This document shows positions 38,564 to 48,409 of a stretch of DNA of 64,000 nucleotides, piece after piece; the stretch's first letter is position 1; the number at the start of each line of letters is the position of its first letter. A program made the translations under genes and the position numbers. Below the pieces are notes generated by a model that saw nothing but the letters and a program-made list of their open reading frames with translations, had not been told where the DNA came from and searched no databases. The stretch is from contig NZ_JAGIOG010000001.1 of NCBI RefSeq assembly GCF_017876595.1, positions 1,860,001 to 1,924,000 of the forward strand, written 5' to 3'. The DNA comes from Aeromicrobium fastidiosum (GTDB lineage: Bacteria; Actinomycetota; Actinomycetes; Propionibacteriales; Nocardioidaceae).

Positions 38564-39768
38564 CCGGGCTCTGCTACGCCCCGGGCACGGCGGCCGCCAT
38601 CGTGGGACGAGGTGGCGTGGTGCTGACCCACGGTGGCCTGGAGACAGCGGTCGCCCTGTGGGACGTGATGTCGTCGGGGTCGTTCACCGGTGAAGAGATG
38701 CTCGAGGTCATGACGGCCGACGGCATCGCCTCGGTCCCCGACTTCTGCGCCGTCCTGCTGAGGGACGGTTCGGCGACCATCCTCACCCGAGGATCGTGCT
38801 CGATCTCGGTCACGGACCACAGCGGAACCGAGACCCTCGACGGAAGCTCCGTGTCGACCTGGATCGAGCGCACCATCGCGTGGACCGACACGACGCTCGT
38901 CGACCTGCAGGCGGGGCCCGCGACGGAGGAGGCAGCTGTGCCGATCCGCGCAGGTGTCGTCATGGCGAGTCGCGTCGTGGTCGGGACGGCGCCGATCGCG
39001 ACGGAGCAGGCGGTCGAACCGGAACTGGAACCGGAACCGGAACTGGAACCGGAACCGGAACTGGAACCGGAACCGGAACCCGAACCGGAACCCGAACCCG
39101 AGCCGCGACCTGACCCCGAGCCGGAGCCGGAGCCGGAGCCGGACATGCAGCCCGCCGCGACACGGGACGACGATCCCGGTGCCACGATCGCCGAGGTCGG
39201 TGACTCGCGCTTCGACGCCATGTTCGGCGTCACCGTGCCCGGCCGGCGGCTCGAGGACGCCGCGGTGCGTGAGTCGCTCCCCGCCGGGGTCGAGCCGCAG
39301 CCGGCCTCTCCCGCCTCCGTGCTCGGCGACCACGATGGACGCACGACGACGGCCGTCGAGCGCGCCGCGCTCCTGGCGGGTCGGATCTCGCCGCCCCGGG
39401 TGTCCGCAGCGGCCGTGTCGGCACCGACGGCGCGCGCGACCATGACGTTCTCGACAGGCCGCTCGGTCGAGCTGGACCGCCCCGTCGTGGTGGGCAGGTC
39501 ACCCCGCGCCCACGGTGCCAGCAGCGCCGAGATGCCGCACCTCGTGGTCATCGACAACCCGTACGTCTCCGGGACGCACCTGTCCGCCGCGATCGAGGAC
39601 GGCGTTGTCGTCGTCACGGACCTGTCGACCAACGGGACGCTGCTGACCGCGCCGGGTGAGGCGAGCCGCCGGCTCGACAAGGGCCTCGGCGTCGTCGTGC
39701 CAGATGCGAGCGTCCTCAAGCTGTCGGACGACATCTCCGTGACGATCACGATCACGGCGGGGCACTGA
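38560..39768 (+). CDS. FHA-domain protein with Glu-Pro repeat linker
   Basis: 402 residues. An N-terminal domain of about 130 residues is not recognised. A rigid acidic linker of Glu-Pro repeats follows (residues about 153-195). The C-terminal FHA domain (about residues 287-400) has VVVGRSPRA, the phosphothreonine-binding YVSGTHLS and LSTNGTLL. It probably docks phosphorylated partners made by the adjacent kinase. GTG start overlapping the phosphatase gene; one base separates it from the kinase. Confidence 0.82.
   Translation: MTGLCYAPGTAAAIVGRGGVVLTHGGLETAVALWDVMSSGSFTGEEMLEVMTADGIASVPDFCAVLLRDGSATILTRGSCSISVTDHSGTETLDGSSVSTWIERTIAWTDTTLVDLQAGPATEEAAVPIRAGVVMASRVVVGTAPIATEQAVEPELEPEPELEPEPELEPEPEPEPEPEPEPRPDPEPEPEPEPDMQPAATRDDDPGATIAEVGDSRFDAMFGVTVPGRRLEDAAVRESLPAGVEPQPASPASVLGDHDGRTTTAVERAALLAGRISPPRVSAAAVSAPTARATMTFSTGRSVELDRPVVVGRSPRAHGASSAEMPHLVVIDNPYVSGTHLSAAIEDGVVVVTDLSTNGTLLTAPGEASRRLDKGLGVVVPDASVLKLSDDISVTITITAGH
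39021..39074 (+). repeat. three perfect 18-bp tandem repeats inside the FHA gene
   Basis: GGAACTGGAACCGGAACC is repeated three times without change (39021, 39039, 39057), then continues as degenerate GAACCG/GAACCC units to about 39145. The unit is in frame and encodes a Glu-Leu-Glu-Pro-Glu-Pro hexapeptide, so copy number could vary without frameshift. Confidence 0.85.
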
Positions 39769-39769
39769 C

Positions 39770-41359
39770 GTGGCCGAGCGCGGCGTGCCCCCGGTCCTGG
39801 ACGGATTCACGTTCGTCGACCTCATCGGGCAGGGCGGCTTCGCGGACGTGTTCCGCTACCGGCAGCTGATGCCGACCCGCCAGGTGGCGGTCAAGGTCCT
39901 GCTCGAGTCGGCACTCGAGGGGCCCTCGCAGCAGCAGTTCCATGCGGAGGCCAACGTCATGGCCCAGCTGTCCGGGCACCCGTCCATCGTGCCGATCTAC
40001 CAGGTGGGGGTCAGCAAGGACGGCCGCCCCTACCTCGTCATGGAGCTGTGCCCGCCGCCCAGCCTGGCGGGCCGCTTCAGGGCGGAACGGTTCGCCGTGC
40101 CCGAGGCGCTCGAGACCATGATCAAGATCGCCGGCGCGGTGGAGACGGCGCACCGCGCGGGCATCCTGCACCGCGACATCAAGCCGCACAACATCCTGAC
40201 CAGCAGCTACGGCACCCCGATGCTGACCGACTTCGGCATCGCCGGGACGGCCGCCGACGCCCACGACACGTCGTACGGCTTGTCCGTCCCGTGGTCACCG
40301 CCCGAGGCCTTCGGCGACGACATGCCGACGGACCCGCGCAGTGACGTCTACTCGTTGGCCGCGACGATGTACTCGCTCCTCGCGGGACGGTCGCCCTTCG
40401 AGGTCGACGGTGCGGCCAACGACAACGCGACGCTCATGAGCCGCATCGAGCGGCAGCCCCTGCAGCGGATCAACCGGGGGGACGTGCCGGAGGCCCTCCA
40501 GGACGTCCTCGCTCGTGCGATGTCCAAGTCGGTCGGCGAGCGCCATCCGACGGCGATGGCGTTCGCGCGGTCGTTGCAGGACGTCCAGACGAGGCTTCAC
40601 CTCGGCCAGACGAGGATCGACGTGCTGGATGCGTCACCCGCGGCTGCGTCGGCCCAGGACTCCGAGCACCGCACGCAGGTCCGACCCGTGCAGATCATCG
40701 TCCCCGACGACGCGGCCGGCACGCGGGTGCGGCCGGTCGTGATCCAGACCGCGACACCCCCGCCGATCGACGAACGGACAGCGTTGCGCCAGGACGCGGC
40801 CCGGCGTGCCGAGCCGGTCCCGGACACGATGGCACGAGGCGGTCCGGCCGTCGCCGACCGGACCGACGGATCGCACTTCCTGGCACCGGCCACATCGCTG
40901 GAGGGACCGGCGGCCGAGCAGGACCGCAGTCATTCGCCGTGGGCACTGGCGGTCGGGGCAGGTCTCGCGCTGGTCGTCGCCGGTGCCGTCGGTGTGGCCG
41001 TGCTGACGGGGGGCAGCGACGACTCGCCGGGCCCGGCGGCAGCACCCCCGACGACCCGCTCCGCCCCGAGCGGTGACGACGTCATCGGGGCCGCGGTGCT
41101 GCCTCCGGTCGGACTCCGGCACACGAGCGGCCAGGACGCCGTGGTCTTCACGTGGTCGCCCGGCGGCGACGGTGGCGACGACGGCTACCTCGTCCGTACC
41201 GGCCCCGGCCCCCAGGAGCTCTCGGCGGCGGGTCCACCCGTCACTGATCTGACGGCCAGGGTCGAGACCGCGCCCGGCGACATCGCATGCATCGAGGTCG
41301 TTGCGGTGCGCGCCGGCACGGCGTCCGAGCCGCTTGCCGGCTGCGAGGTGAACCGGTGA
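39770..41359 (+). CDS. transmembrane serine/threonine protein kinase
   Basis: 529 residues. The kinase domain (about 12-270) is complete: glycine loop GQGGFADVF, lysine in VAVKVL, catalytic HRDIKPHNIL and DFGIAG. A long linker leads to one membrane helix (ALAVGAGLALVVAGAVGVAV, about 391-410). The extracellular end is a small FN3-like domain with a cysteine pair (IACIEV and LAGCEVNR). It likely phosphorylates the FHA partners encoded around it. The stop overlaps a GTG at 41356. Confidence 0.9.
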   Translation: MAERGVPPVLDGFTFVDLIGQGGFADVFRYRQLMPTRQVAVKVLLESALEGPSQQQFHAEANVMAQLSGHPSIVPIYQVGVSKDGRPYLVMELCPPPSLAGRFRAERFAVPEALETMIKIAGAVETAHRAGILHRDIKPHNILTSSYGTPMLTDFGIAGTAADAHDTSYGLSVPWSPPEAFGDDMPTDPRSDVYSLAATMYSLLAGRSPFEVDGAANDNATLMSRIERQPLQRINRGDVPEALQDVLARAMSKSVGERHPTAMAFARSLQDVQTRLHLGQTRIDVLDASPAAASAQDSEHRTQVRPVQIIVPDDAAGTRVRPVVIQTATPPPIDERTALRQDAARRAEPVPDTMARGGPAVADRTDGSHFLAPATSLEGPAAEQDRSHSPWALAVGAGLALVVAGAVGVAVLTGGSDDSPGPAAAPPTTRSAPSGDDVIGAAVLPPVGLRHTSGQDAVVFTWSPGGDGGDDGYLVRTGPGPQELSAAGPPVTDLTARVETAPGDIACIEVVAVRAGTASEPLAGCEVNR

Positions 41360-41460
41360 CTGCCACGCGTCCGGCACTCGTGCCGTCCCCCGTACCGACG
41401 ACTGTCGAGGACCCCCTCATCTCGGCTGGACTGTCCTCCACAGGAGACGGAGGAGCGACG

Positions 41461-42168
41461 ATGACAGGACTGGTCGTCGAGTTCTGCGGCGAGGAGCACC
41501 TCCTCGCGGCAGGGACGAGCTTCGCAGCGGGACGCGAGGCCGATCTGGTGATCGACGAGGACAACGTCTTCCTGCACCGCAAGCTCGTCGAGTTCACGCA
41601 CGACCAGGGATTCTGGTGGATCACGAACGTCGGCTCCCGGCTGTCGATCACCGTGAGCGGAGGGGCCGGCACGCTGCAGTCCTGGATCGGTCCCGGTGTC
41701 CGCCTGCCCATCGTGCTGCCCGCGATCTCCGTGCTGTTCACCGCCGGCGACACGACCTACGAGATCGGGGTGAGGACCGACCTCCCGGTGTTCGAGACCG
41801 TCGCGGATCCGATGTCGTCCGCGGTGGGAGAGGCGACCCTCGGGGCGGTCGACCTGACCCCGTCCCAGTTCCGGCTCGTCCTGGGGCTGGCCGAGAACAC
41901 GCTCCGACGTGCAGGCACCGGTGCCAGCGACGTGCCGTCGAACGCCACGATCGCCGCGCGCCTGGGCTGGAGCATCACGACGTTCAACCGCAAGCTCGAC
42001 AACGTCTGCGACAAGTTCTCGCGTGCCGGGGTCAAGGGCTTGCGCGGCGGATCGGGCCAGCTGGCCACCCAGCGGCGGGCGCGACTCGTCGAGTACGCCG
42101 TCGCGGCGCGGCTGGTGCGGCCCGAGCACCTGCCTCTCCTTGACGACACCACAGAGGACTCCGCCTGA
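41461..42168 (+). CDS. FHA-HTH fusion protein
   Basis: 235 residues from the ATG at 41461, which has GGAGGAG five bases upstream and begins just where the FHA fold starts. A GTG at 41356 overlapping the kinase stop would add 35 low-complexity residues and is possible. FHA-like domain: AGREADLVIDEDNVFLHRKL. C-terminal half: DLTPSQFRLVLGLAENTLRR and IAARLGWSITTFNRKLDNVC, resembling a winged-helix DNA-binding domain. It could link kinase signalling to transcription. Overlaps the next gene by one base. Confidence 0.78.
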   Translation: MTGLVVEFCGEEHLLAAGTSFAAGREADLVIDEDNVFLHRKLVEFTHDQGFWWITNVGSRLSITVSGGAGTLQSWIGPGVRLPIVLPAISVLFTAGDTTYEIGVRTDLPVFETVADPMSSAVGEATLGAVDLTPSQFRLVLGLAENTLRRAGTGASDVPSNATIAARLGWSITTFNRKLDNVCDKFSRAGVKGLRGGSGQLATQRRARLVEYAVAARLVRPEHLPLLDDTTEDSA

Positions 42169-45100
42169 TGAACCTGCGCTCCCACGCCACGTCGCTCACG
42201 ACGGGTCTGATCCGCCTGCGGCAGGGGCGGGCCTCGCGTCGTGTCGCGTCCGGCACGGCTCTGACCCTGGTCGCCGGTGTGCTCGTCGTGCTGGCCGTCA
42301 ACGCCGACGGACTGCCCATCTCGAAGGTCGATCTCAACGACGGCAGCGTGTGGGTCACCAAGGACGGCGCGGGAATCATCGGACGACTCAACTCCCAGGT
42401 CAAGGAGCTGGACCTGGGAGTGCTGACGCGGTCCGCGGGCACCGAGCTGCACCAGGAGGCGGCTGACGTCCAGGTCGTCGATCTCGGCGGTGGGGCCAAC
42501 AAGCGGGTCATGGTCGTCGACGTCGCCGGAGGCACGGCGGGCAAGGCGCTCGAGCTGCCGAAGACCGTGACCGTGTCGGCCGGGCGTCGCACCGTGGCGA
42601 TCGTCGACACGCAGTCGGGCCTCGGCTGGGTCAAGGCCAGCACCTCGATGAGCGGCTTCACGGTCAAGGACCCGGCGGTCGTCAAGGGACTCGGTCCCAA
42701 GAGCGTCGTGAGCGTCGGCGCTGACGGCACCGCCTACTTCCTCGACCGGGCGCACGGGGCCGTCGTCCCGGTGTCCTTGGACGCCAACGGCGCGGCTGTC
42801 AAGGGCGCGGCGATCGATCTCGATGCCGAGATCGGTGACGACGCCATGATGACGATCGTCGGAGACCGGCCCGTCGTGCTGGACCGCGGCAGCGCGACCG
42901 TCCATCGCGCCGGTGGCGGCGCACTCGAGGTCGAGGGAGGCGCGGAGGCGCAGCTGCAGCAGCCGCAGGGCACGGAGGACGGCCAACCGTCGGACTTCTT
43001 CGTCGCGACGCCCACGGCCCTGTACCGGGCAGGTCTGGACGGAGGTGACCTCGAGAAGGTCTCGACCGTGACGGTCCAGGGAGCCCCGGCAGCGCCGGTC
43101 GTCGTCGCGGGCTGCACCTACGCAGCCTGGCTCGACCCGGCGGCACCCGCGAGCTTCGAGCAGGTGTGCGGCACAAAGGCGAGCTCCCAGAAGATCCCGC
43201 AGCTCAGCGACCAGGCGGAGCTCGTCTTCCGTGTCAACCGCGACGTCGTCGTGCTCAACGACGCGGCTGGTGGCACCTCGTGGATGGTCCAGGCCGGCAT
43301 GGAGATCGTCGACAACTGGGAGATGATCGACCCCCGCGAGAAGCAGGACAAGGAAGAGGTCGAGGAGCAGAAGCAGCGCGATCCCAACAAGAACGAGCCC
43401 CCCACGGCCAAGGCCGACAAGGACTTCGGGGCGCGGCCGGGCACCACGGTCGTGCTGCCCGTCACGGTCAACGACACCGACCCGGACGGTGACATCCTCA
43501 CGATCTCGCCCACCCTGCAGACCGATGCCCAAGGCGTCCAGCTCAGCGTGGTCGGCAACGGCACCCAGGTCCAGGCCCGCATCGGACCGGAGGTGCGCGG
43601 CGACGTCGAGTTCACCTACGCCGTGACCGATGGTCAGCCGGACCATCCCGAGAGCGAGGCGCCGGTGACGCTCGCGGTCGTCGGCTCTGAGAAGGACTCC
43701 AAGCCCAAGAAGTTCGAGGAGCGCACCAACGAGCTCGAGGTCGCTCGCGGGTTCGAGGCGCGGACTAACGTCCTGCCGGCCTGGTTCGACCCAGACGGGG
43801 ACACCGTGGTGCTGACGGCAGCCTCCAGCAAGGGTGGAGACGTGCGCTTCCGTCCGGACGGCACGATCACGTTCGTCGACGACGGTGCTGGCGGAGCGGC
43901 CAAGACGATCGACTTCACGCTGCGCGGCGGCGGCGAGTCCATCACATCGAAGGTCGACGTGACGGTCCTCGATCCCGGCAAGGCCGCACCGACCACGGTG
44001 CCCGACCGTGTCACAGGCATCGCCGGATCCACGATCCTGCTCGATCCGCTGACCAACGACTCCGATCCGCTCGGAGGGACCATGACCCTCACGAGCCTCA
44101 GCGCCCAGGCAGCCAGCAGCGGAGACGTCGAGTACGCCTTCGACGCGACCAAGGGCACCGGGACGGTCCGTGCCCCGAAGGCCGGCTCCTACTACCTCGA
44201 GTACGTCGCGACCAACACGGCCGCGTCGTCCGAACCACAGGTCATCCGCGTCGACGCCATCGCCGTCGGTCGCATCAACCACCCTCCTGTCGCGGAGAAG
44301 GACACCGCGACCCTGGTCGGTGGCGGCTCGGCACTCGTCGACGTCCTCGCGAACGACTCCGACCCCGACGGTGACGTGCTCGTCGTCCGGGGATTCGGAC
44401 AGGTGCCCGACGGCATCAAGGCCTCCCTGGTCGACAAGCAGTTCGTCCGCGTCGAGTCGGTCGCCCCGCTCGAGGCGCAGCAGGAGATCACGTACCACCT
44501 CTCCGACGGCGAGAACCAGGTCGACGGCTCGATCACCGTCACGGCGAGCGAGGGAGATCGCAACCGGCCGCCCGTCGCTCTGGCCGATCAGTTCCCGGCG
44601 CGCGCGGGCACCATCATCACGGTGCCGGTGCTGGCCAACGACGTCGATCCCGACGGCGACAAGCTGAGCGTCTACGGACAGGACCTGACCGATCTGCCTG
44701 CCGACGTCCCCGTGATCGCCACCGGTTCGGCCGTCCGGATCATGGTGCCCGACGACGGACGCACCGAGATCGACTTCGGCTACACGACGCACGACCCCGA
44801 CCAGGCGGGTGCCACGGCACGGGTCGTGCTGAACATCAGCCCCGACGACGCGAAGGGCAACCAGGCACCTCGCCCGGGGCCCATCGAGGACCGGGCCATC
44901 GGCGGCAAGAAGGTACGGGTGCCGATCAGTGCCTACAACTCGGACCCGGACGGTGACCCGGTCTCGTTCAGCGCGATCGCCCAGCAGCCAGAGCTCGGGC
45001 GGATCGTCCGCACCGGCGTGGACTGGGTCGAGTACGAGCCCGACGAGGACTCGGTCGGGACGGACTCGTTCATGGTCGAGGTCTCCGACCAGTACGGTGC

Positions 45101-48100
45101 CTCCGGCCGCGTCGAGGTCCGTGTGGGCGTGGCCCCGCGGGAGCCGGTCAACCAGCCACCGACGGCGCTCGACGACGAGGTGACGGTCCGGCCCGGTCGG
45201 ACGATCCAGTACCCCGTGCGCGACAACGACACCGACCCGGACGGTGACGGCTTCAGCCTGCTCCCCGACGTCAACTCGTCCGCGGGTGGAGACGCGAAGA
45301 TCGCCGGCGACTTCGTCCAGCTGACCTCGCCGTCGCTGGACGGCCAGTCCGAGCGCATCGCGACGGCCCAGTACGCGGTCACCGACCGGCTGGGCGGCCA
45401 GTCGCGTGCCACGCTCTCGGTCACGTCCAGCGATCGCGCTCCGCTCCACGCGCCCATCGCCAACGACGACACCGTCGCGCTGTCGAAGATCGCCGGCAAG
45501 AAGCCCGGCGACACGGTGGACGTCGCGGTGCTGTCGAACGACGGTGACATCGACGGGTCGAAGGCCGCGCTGACGTTCGAGCCGCTGGCCGGCGGCACCG
45601 TCCTGGGCCGCACGATGCAGGTCACGCTCTCGGACAAGGACCAGGTCGTCGCCTATCGGCTCGTCGACTCCGACGACCAGGCCTCCTTCGGCTTCGTCTA
45701 CGTCGCCGGCACCGACTCGGTCGCGCCCGTGCTCGACCAGTCGAAGGTTCCGGTCAGGGTCACGGCAGGCGAGGTCAAGCAGATCTCGCTGCGCGACATC
45801 ATCAACGTGAGGGACGGACACGAACCGCGCATCGCCCGTCGCGACCAGGTGCTCGTCGTCAACGGCGACGGCAAGACCGAGTCGAGCACCGACGACCAGA
45901 CGCTGTCGTTCCGGTCGCTGAAGCAGTACCACGGGCCCGCGTCGATGCTCCTGGAGGTCACGGACGGCGCCGACCTGAACGACCCCGAGGGACTCGTCTC
46001 GCAGATCACCGTCCCGATCGACGTCAAGCCCCTCGGCAACGTCGCACCCGTCGTGCGATCGACCAGCGTGACCGTCGCGGGGGGCGGCGAGCCGGCAGAG
46101 ATCGACCTCACGCGGCTGGCCGAGGACGCCAACGACGACGACCTGACGTTCGAGGTCAAGGACGGCACCAAGGGGGTCGCCGGGCAGGTCGACGGCGACG
46201 TCCTGAAGGTCAGCGCCACCAAGGACGCCACGGTCGGTGACACCGTCGAGCTCACGGTCCTCGTGAGCGACGGCAAGGTCGCGAATCCGTCGACCGGCAC
46301 CGTGCAGGTACGTGTCGTCGACTCCACCAAGCCGCTGATGACGTTGGTCAGCCCGATCTCCCTCGAGGGGACGGCCGGCGAGCCGAGCGAGGTCGACGTC
46401 CTCGACCAGATCGTGACCGATCCCTTCCCCGACGACAAGAAGTCGCTGTCGTCCCCGACGGTGCTGTCGGGCAGGGGCACTGTCGCCGCGCGTGGCACGA
46501 CCCTGGTCGTCACGCCGGCCAAGGGGTTCGACGGCGTGGTCGCGGCCGGCTTCCGGATGGACGACGGCTCAGGACTCGCCTCGCGCAGCATCTCCGGACG
46601 GGTGGAGGTCACGGTGTCCGACAAGCCCGACGCCCCGGGCCGTCCCACGGCTGATCCGTCAGGACCGGACGCCGTCCGTGTCAGCTGGTCGGCCCCGGAC
46701 GACAACGGCAAGCAGATCACCGAGTACCGGGTCACCTGGAACGGCGGAACCAGGTCGTGCACCGGGACGCAGTGCGTCATCGACGGTCTCGACCCCGGCA
46801 CGGAGTACGTCTTCACCGTCGCCGCCTCCAACGAGAAGGGCTGGAGCAAGGAGAGCTCGAAGTCGTCTCCCGTCACGCCGGACGACGCGCCGGATCAGAT
46901 GGTGGCCCCGACGATCGATCCGACGACGACCTTCCCGGCACGCGATCGCAAGCTCGCGGTGACGTGGGTCGTGCCGCAGAACGCCGGATCGGCGATCACC
47001 GGGTACGAGGTGCAGCAGTCGCCCGGTGACGTCACGACCTTCGGTGGCGGCGTGCTGACGAGCTCATTCGGATCGCTGCAGAACGGCACGGCCTACAAGT
47101 TCCGTGCCCGGGCGGTCAACGCCAAGGGCGAGAGCCCGTGGTCGAACTGGTCGGAGACCGCGGTGCCGTTCACCAAGCCGGGACCCGTGGCTCCGTTCGA
47201 GATCACGGCCGATCCGCCGGACGGCAACGGCAGCGGCCACGTCAACGTCGCCTGGAACGCACCCGCCGACGTCGGCGGCGACCCCGACCGCATCCAGATC
47301 TACCAGGTCGAGGTGCTCGGCGACGGCGTCGTGGCGGCCTCCAAGCAGACCGCGGACCTCGCGACCGACTTCACGGTGGCCAACGGCAAGCAGTACACGG
47401 CGCGGATCAAGGCCGTCAACAAGGCCGGCGTCGCGGACGAGTGGGTCACCTCGAGCAACACCGTGACGGTGTACGACCTCGCGAAGGCGCCGACGAACCT
47501 GCAGCAGAGCGGGGAGGACGGTGACAAGTCGGGCAAGCTGTCGTTCACGACCCCCTCGGACAGCGGAGGGTTCCCGGTCACGAAGTACCTCGTGCAGACG
47601 CAGGACGGCAACAGCTTCACGGCACCGGCCAAGAGCTCAGGCGAGGGTGTCTCCGCGACGATCGACGTCACCTTCAACGGCAATCACAACGATGGTCAGT
47701 GGGTCCGGATCACGCCCGTCACCGAGCCGACGGGCCAGGGCGACAAGCAAGGTGCCAGCGCGCAGTCGGGCTCGGTGTTCAGGCCGTTCGGCGATCCCGG
47801 CGCACCCGGGTCGAACGGTTCGTCCCAGGGCTACAGGTCGACCACGATCAGCTGGACCGGTGGCACGCCCAACGGTCGCCCGATCGAGAAGACCGAGTTC
47901 AAGGGCGACGCCACGGGCGACGCGGGCGGCAATGGCGGAAGCACGACGATCGCCACGAACCAGGGTGGTGAGCAGCGATGCGTCCAGGCTCGTGCGATGG
48001 CCGGCGGCAGGTGGTCCAGCTGGAGCGGCAACCTGTGCGGGACGGCGCAGGCCAGGACTGTCAGCGTCTCGAAGGGGCCAGCCCAGAGCATCTCTGGCTG

Positions 48101-48341
48101 CAGCAACAACTGCTACTTCGTCGACATCAACGTGGCCGGGTTCGTCAGCAACTCCGGCCAGTCCGCCGACATCTCGATGAACGGCAACTCGAACTGGTGC
48201 GAGGGCGCAAGTGGCTGCGTCGACCCGAAGGGCTTCACCGTCAACGGCGATGGCCGCGGGCTCCTGCGCTACTACGTCAACGGAACGCCAGGGACGGTCT
48301 CGGTCAACGTCGGTGGGATCACCGGATCGATCCAGTGGTGA
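42168..48341 (+). CDS. giant Ig-like/FN3 repeat membrane-anchored protein
   Basis: 2057 residues. A basic N-terminus and one membrane helix (about 27-44) suggest an anchor with the rest outside. Residues about 50-395 look like a beta-propeller (GSVWVTKDGAGIIGRLNSQV). An acidic coiled stretch (REKQDKEEVEEQKQRD) leads to at least seven cadherin/Ig-like repeats with (N)D.DPDGD near residues 435, 539, 727, 822, 922 and 1018. Four or five FN3 domains run from about 1486 to 1950, ending in a Cys-rich domain (SGCSNNC, WCEGASGC). It occupies the centre of the island; role unknown, possibly a wall-spanning scaffold. Confidence 0.85.
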   Translation: MNLRSHATSLTTGLIRLRQGRASRRVASGTALTLVAGVLVVLAVNADGLPISKVDLNDGSVWVTKDGAGIIGRLNSQVKELDLGVLTRSAGTELHQEAADVQVVDLGGGANKRVMVVDVAGGTAGKALELPKTVTVSAGRRTVAIVDTQSGLGWVKASTSMSGFTVKDPAVVKGLGPKSVVSVGADGTAYFLDRAHGAVVPVSLDANGAAVKGAAIDLDAEIGDDAMMTIVGDRPVVLDRGSATVHRAGGGALEVEGGAEAQLQQPQGTEDGQPSDFFVATPTALYRAGLDGGDLEKVSTVTVQGAPAAPVVVAGCTYAAWLDPAAPASFEQVCGTKASSQKIPQLSDQAELVFRVNRDVVVLNDAAGGTSWMVQAGMEIVDNWEMIDPREKQDKEEVEEQKQRDPNKNEPPTAKADKDFGARPGTTVVLPVTVNDTDPDGDILTISPTLQTDAQGVQLSVVGNGTQVQARIGPEVRGDVEFTYAVTDGQPDHPESEAPVTLAVVGSEKDSKPKKFEERTNELEVARGFEARTNVLPAWFDPDGDTVVLTAASSKGGDVRFRPDGTITFVDDGAGGAAKTIDFTLRGGGESITSKVDVTVLDPGKAAPTTVPDRVTGIAGSTILLDPLTNDSDPLGGTMTLTSLSAQAASSGDVEYAFDATKGTGTVRAPKAGSYYLEYVATNTAASSEPQVIRVDAIAVGRINHPPVAEKDTATLVGGGSALVDVLANDSDPDGDVLVVRGFGQVPDGIKASLVDKQFVRVESVAPLEAQQEITYHLSDGENQVDGSITVTASEGDRNRPPVALADQFPARAGTIITVPVLANDVDPDGDKLSVYGQDLTDLPADVPVIATGSAVRIMVPDDGRTEIDFGYTTHDPDQAGATARVVLNISPDDAKGNQAPRPGPIEDRAIGGKKVRVPISAYNSDPDGDPVSFSAIAQQPELGRIVRTGVDWVEYEPDEDSVGTDSFMVEVSDQYGASGRVEVRVGVAPREPVNQPPTALDDEVTVRPGRTIQYPVRDNDTDPDGDGFSLLPDVNSSAGGDAKIAGDFVQLTSPSLDGQSERIATAQYAVTDRLGGQSRATLSVTSSDRAPLHAPIANDDTVALSKIAGKKPGDTVDVAVLSNDGDIDGSKAALTFEPLAGGTVLGRTMQVTLSDKDQVVAYRLVDSDDQASFGFVYVAGTDSVAPVLDQSKVPVRVTAGEVKQISLRDIINVRDGHEPRIARRDQVLVVNGDGKTESSTDDQTLSFRSLKQYHGPASMLLEVTDGADLNDPEGLVSQITVPIDVKPLGNVAPVVRSTSVTVAGGGEPAEIDLTRLAEDANDDDLTFEVKDGTKGVAGQVDGDVLKVSATKDATVGDTVELTVLVSDGKVANPSTGTVQVRVVDSTKPLMTLVSPISLEGTAGEPSEVDVLDQIVTDPFPDDKKSLSSPTVLSGRGTVAARGTTLVVTPAKGFDGVVAAGFRMDDGSGLASRSISGRVEVTVSDKPDAPGRPTADPSGPDAVRVSWSAPDDNGKQITEYRVTWNGGTRSCTGTQCVIDGLDPGTEYVFTVAASNEKGWSKESSKSSPVTPDDAPDQMVAPTIDPTTTFPARDRKLAVTWVVPQNAGSAITGYEVQQSPGDVTTFGGGVLTSSFGSLQNGTAYKFRARAVNAKGESPWSNWSETAVPFTKPGPVAPFEITADPPDGNGSGHVNVAWNAPADVGGDPDRIQIYQVEVLGDGVVAASKQTADLATDFTVANGKQYTARIKAVNKAGVADEWVTSSNTVTVYDLAKAPTNLQQSGEDGDKSGKLSFTTPSDSGGFPVTKYLVQTQDGNSFTAPAKSSGEGVSATIDVTFNGNHNDGQWVRITPVTEPTGQGDKQGASAQSGSVFRPFGDPGAPGSNGSSQGYRSTTISWTGGTPNGRPIEKTEFKGDATGDAGGNGGSTTIATNQGGEQRCVQARAMAGGRWSSWSGNLCGTAQARTVSVSKGPAQSISGCSNNCYFVDINVAGFVSNSGQSADISMNGNSNWCEGASGCVDPKGFTVNGDGRGLLRYYVNGTPGTVSVNVGGITGSIQW

Positions 48342-48409
48342 CCGTGACGACCTGACGGCACATCGCGCCCCGCAGCACAGACCCACATCCAACGGATTCA
48401 AGGACGCTC

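Noticed and set aside
39016..39145. Tandem repeats considered as a CRISPR-like array
   Set aside because: Units are contiguous, 18 bp, in frame and coding; there are no unique spacers and no cas genes in the window.
41757..45932. 1391-codon open frame on the minus strand opposite the kinase-linked FHA and Ig/FN3 genes
   Set aside because: It lies antisense to well-supported genes with recognisable domains. Its translation is Arg/Val/Asp/Leu-rich low complexity with no motif, as expected in very GC-rich DNA.
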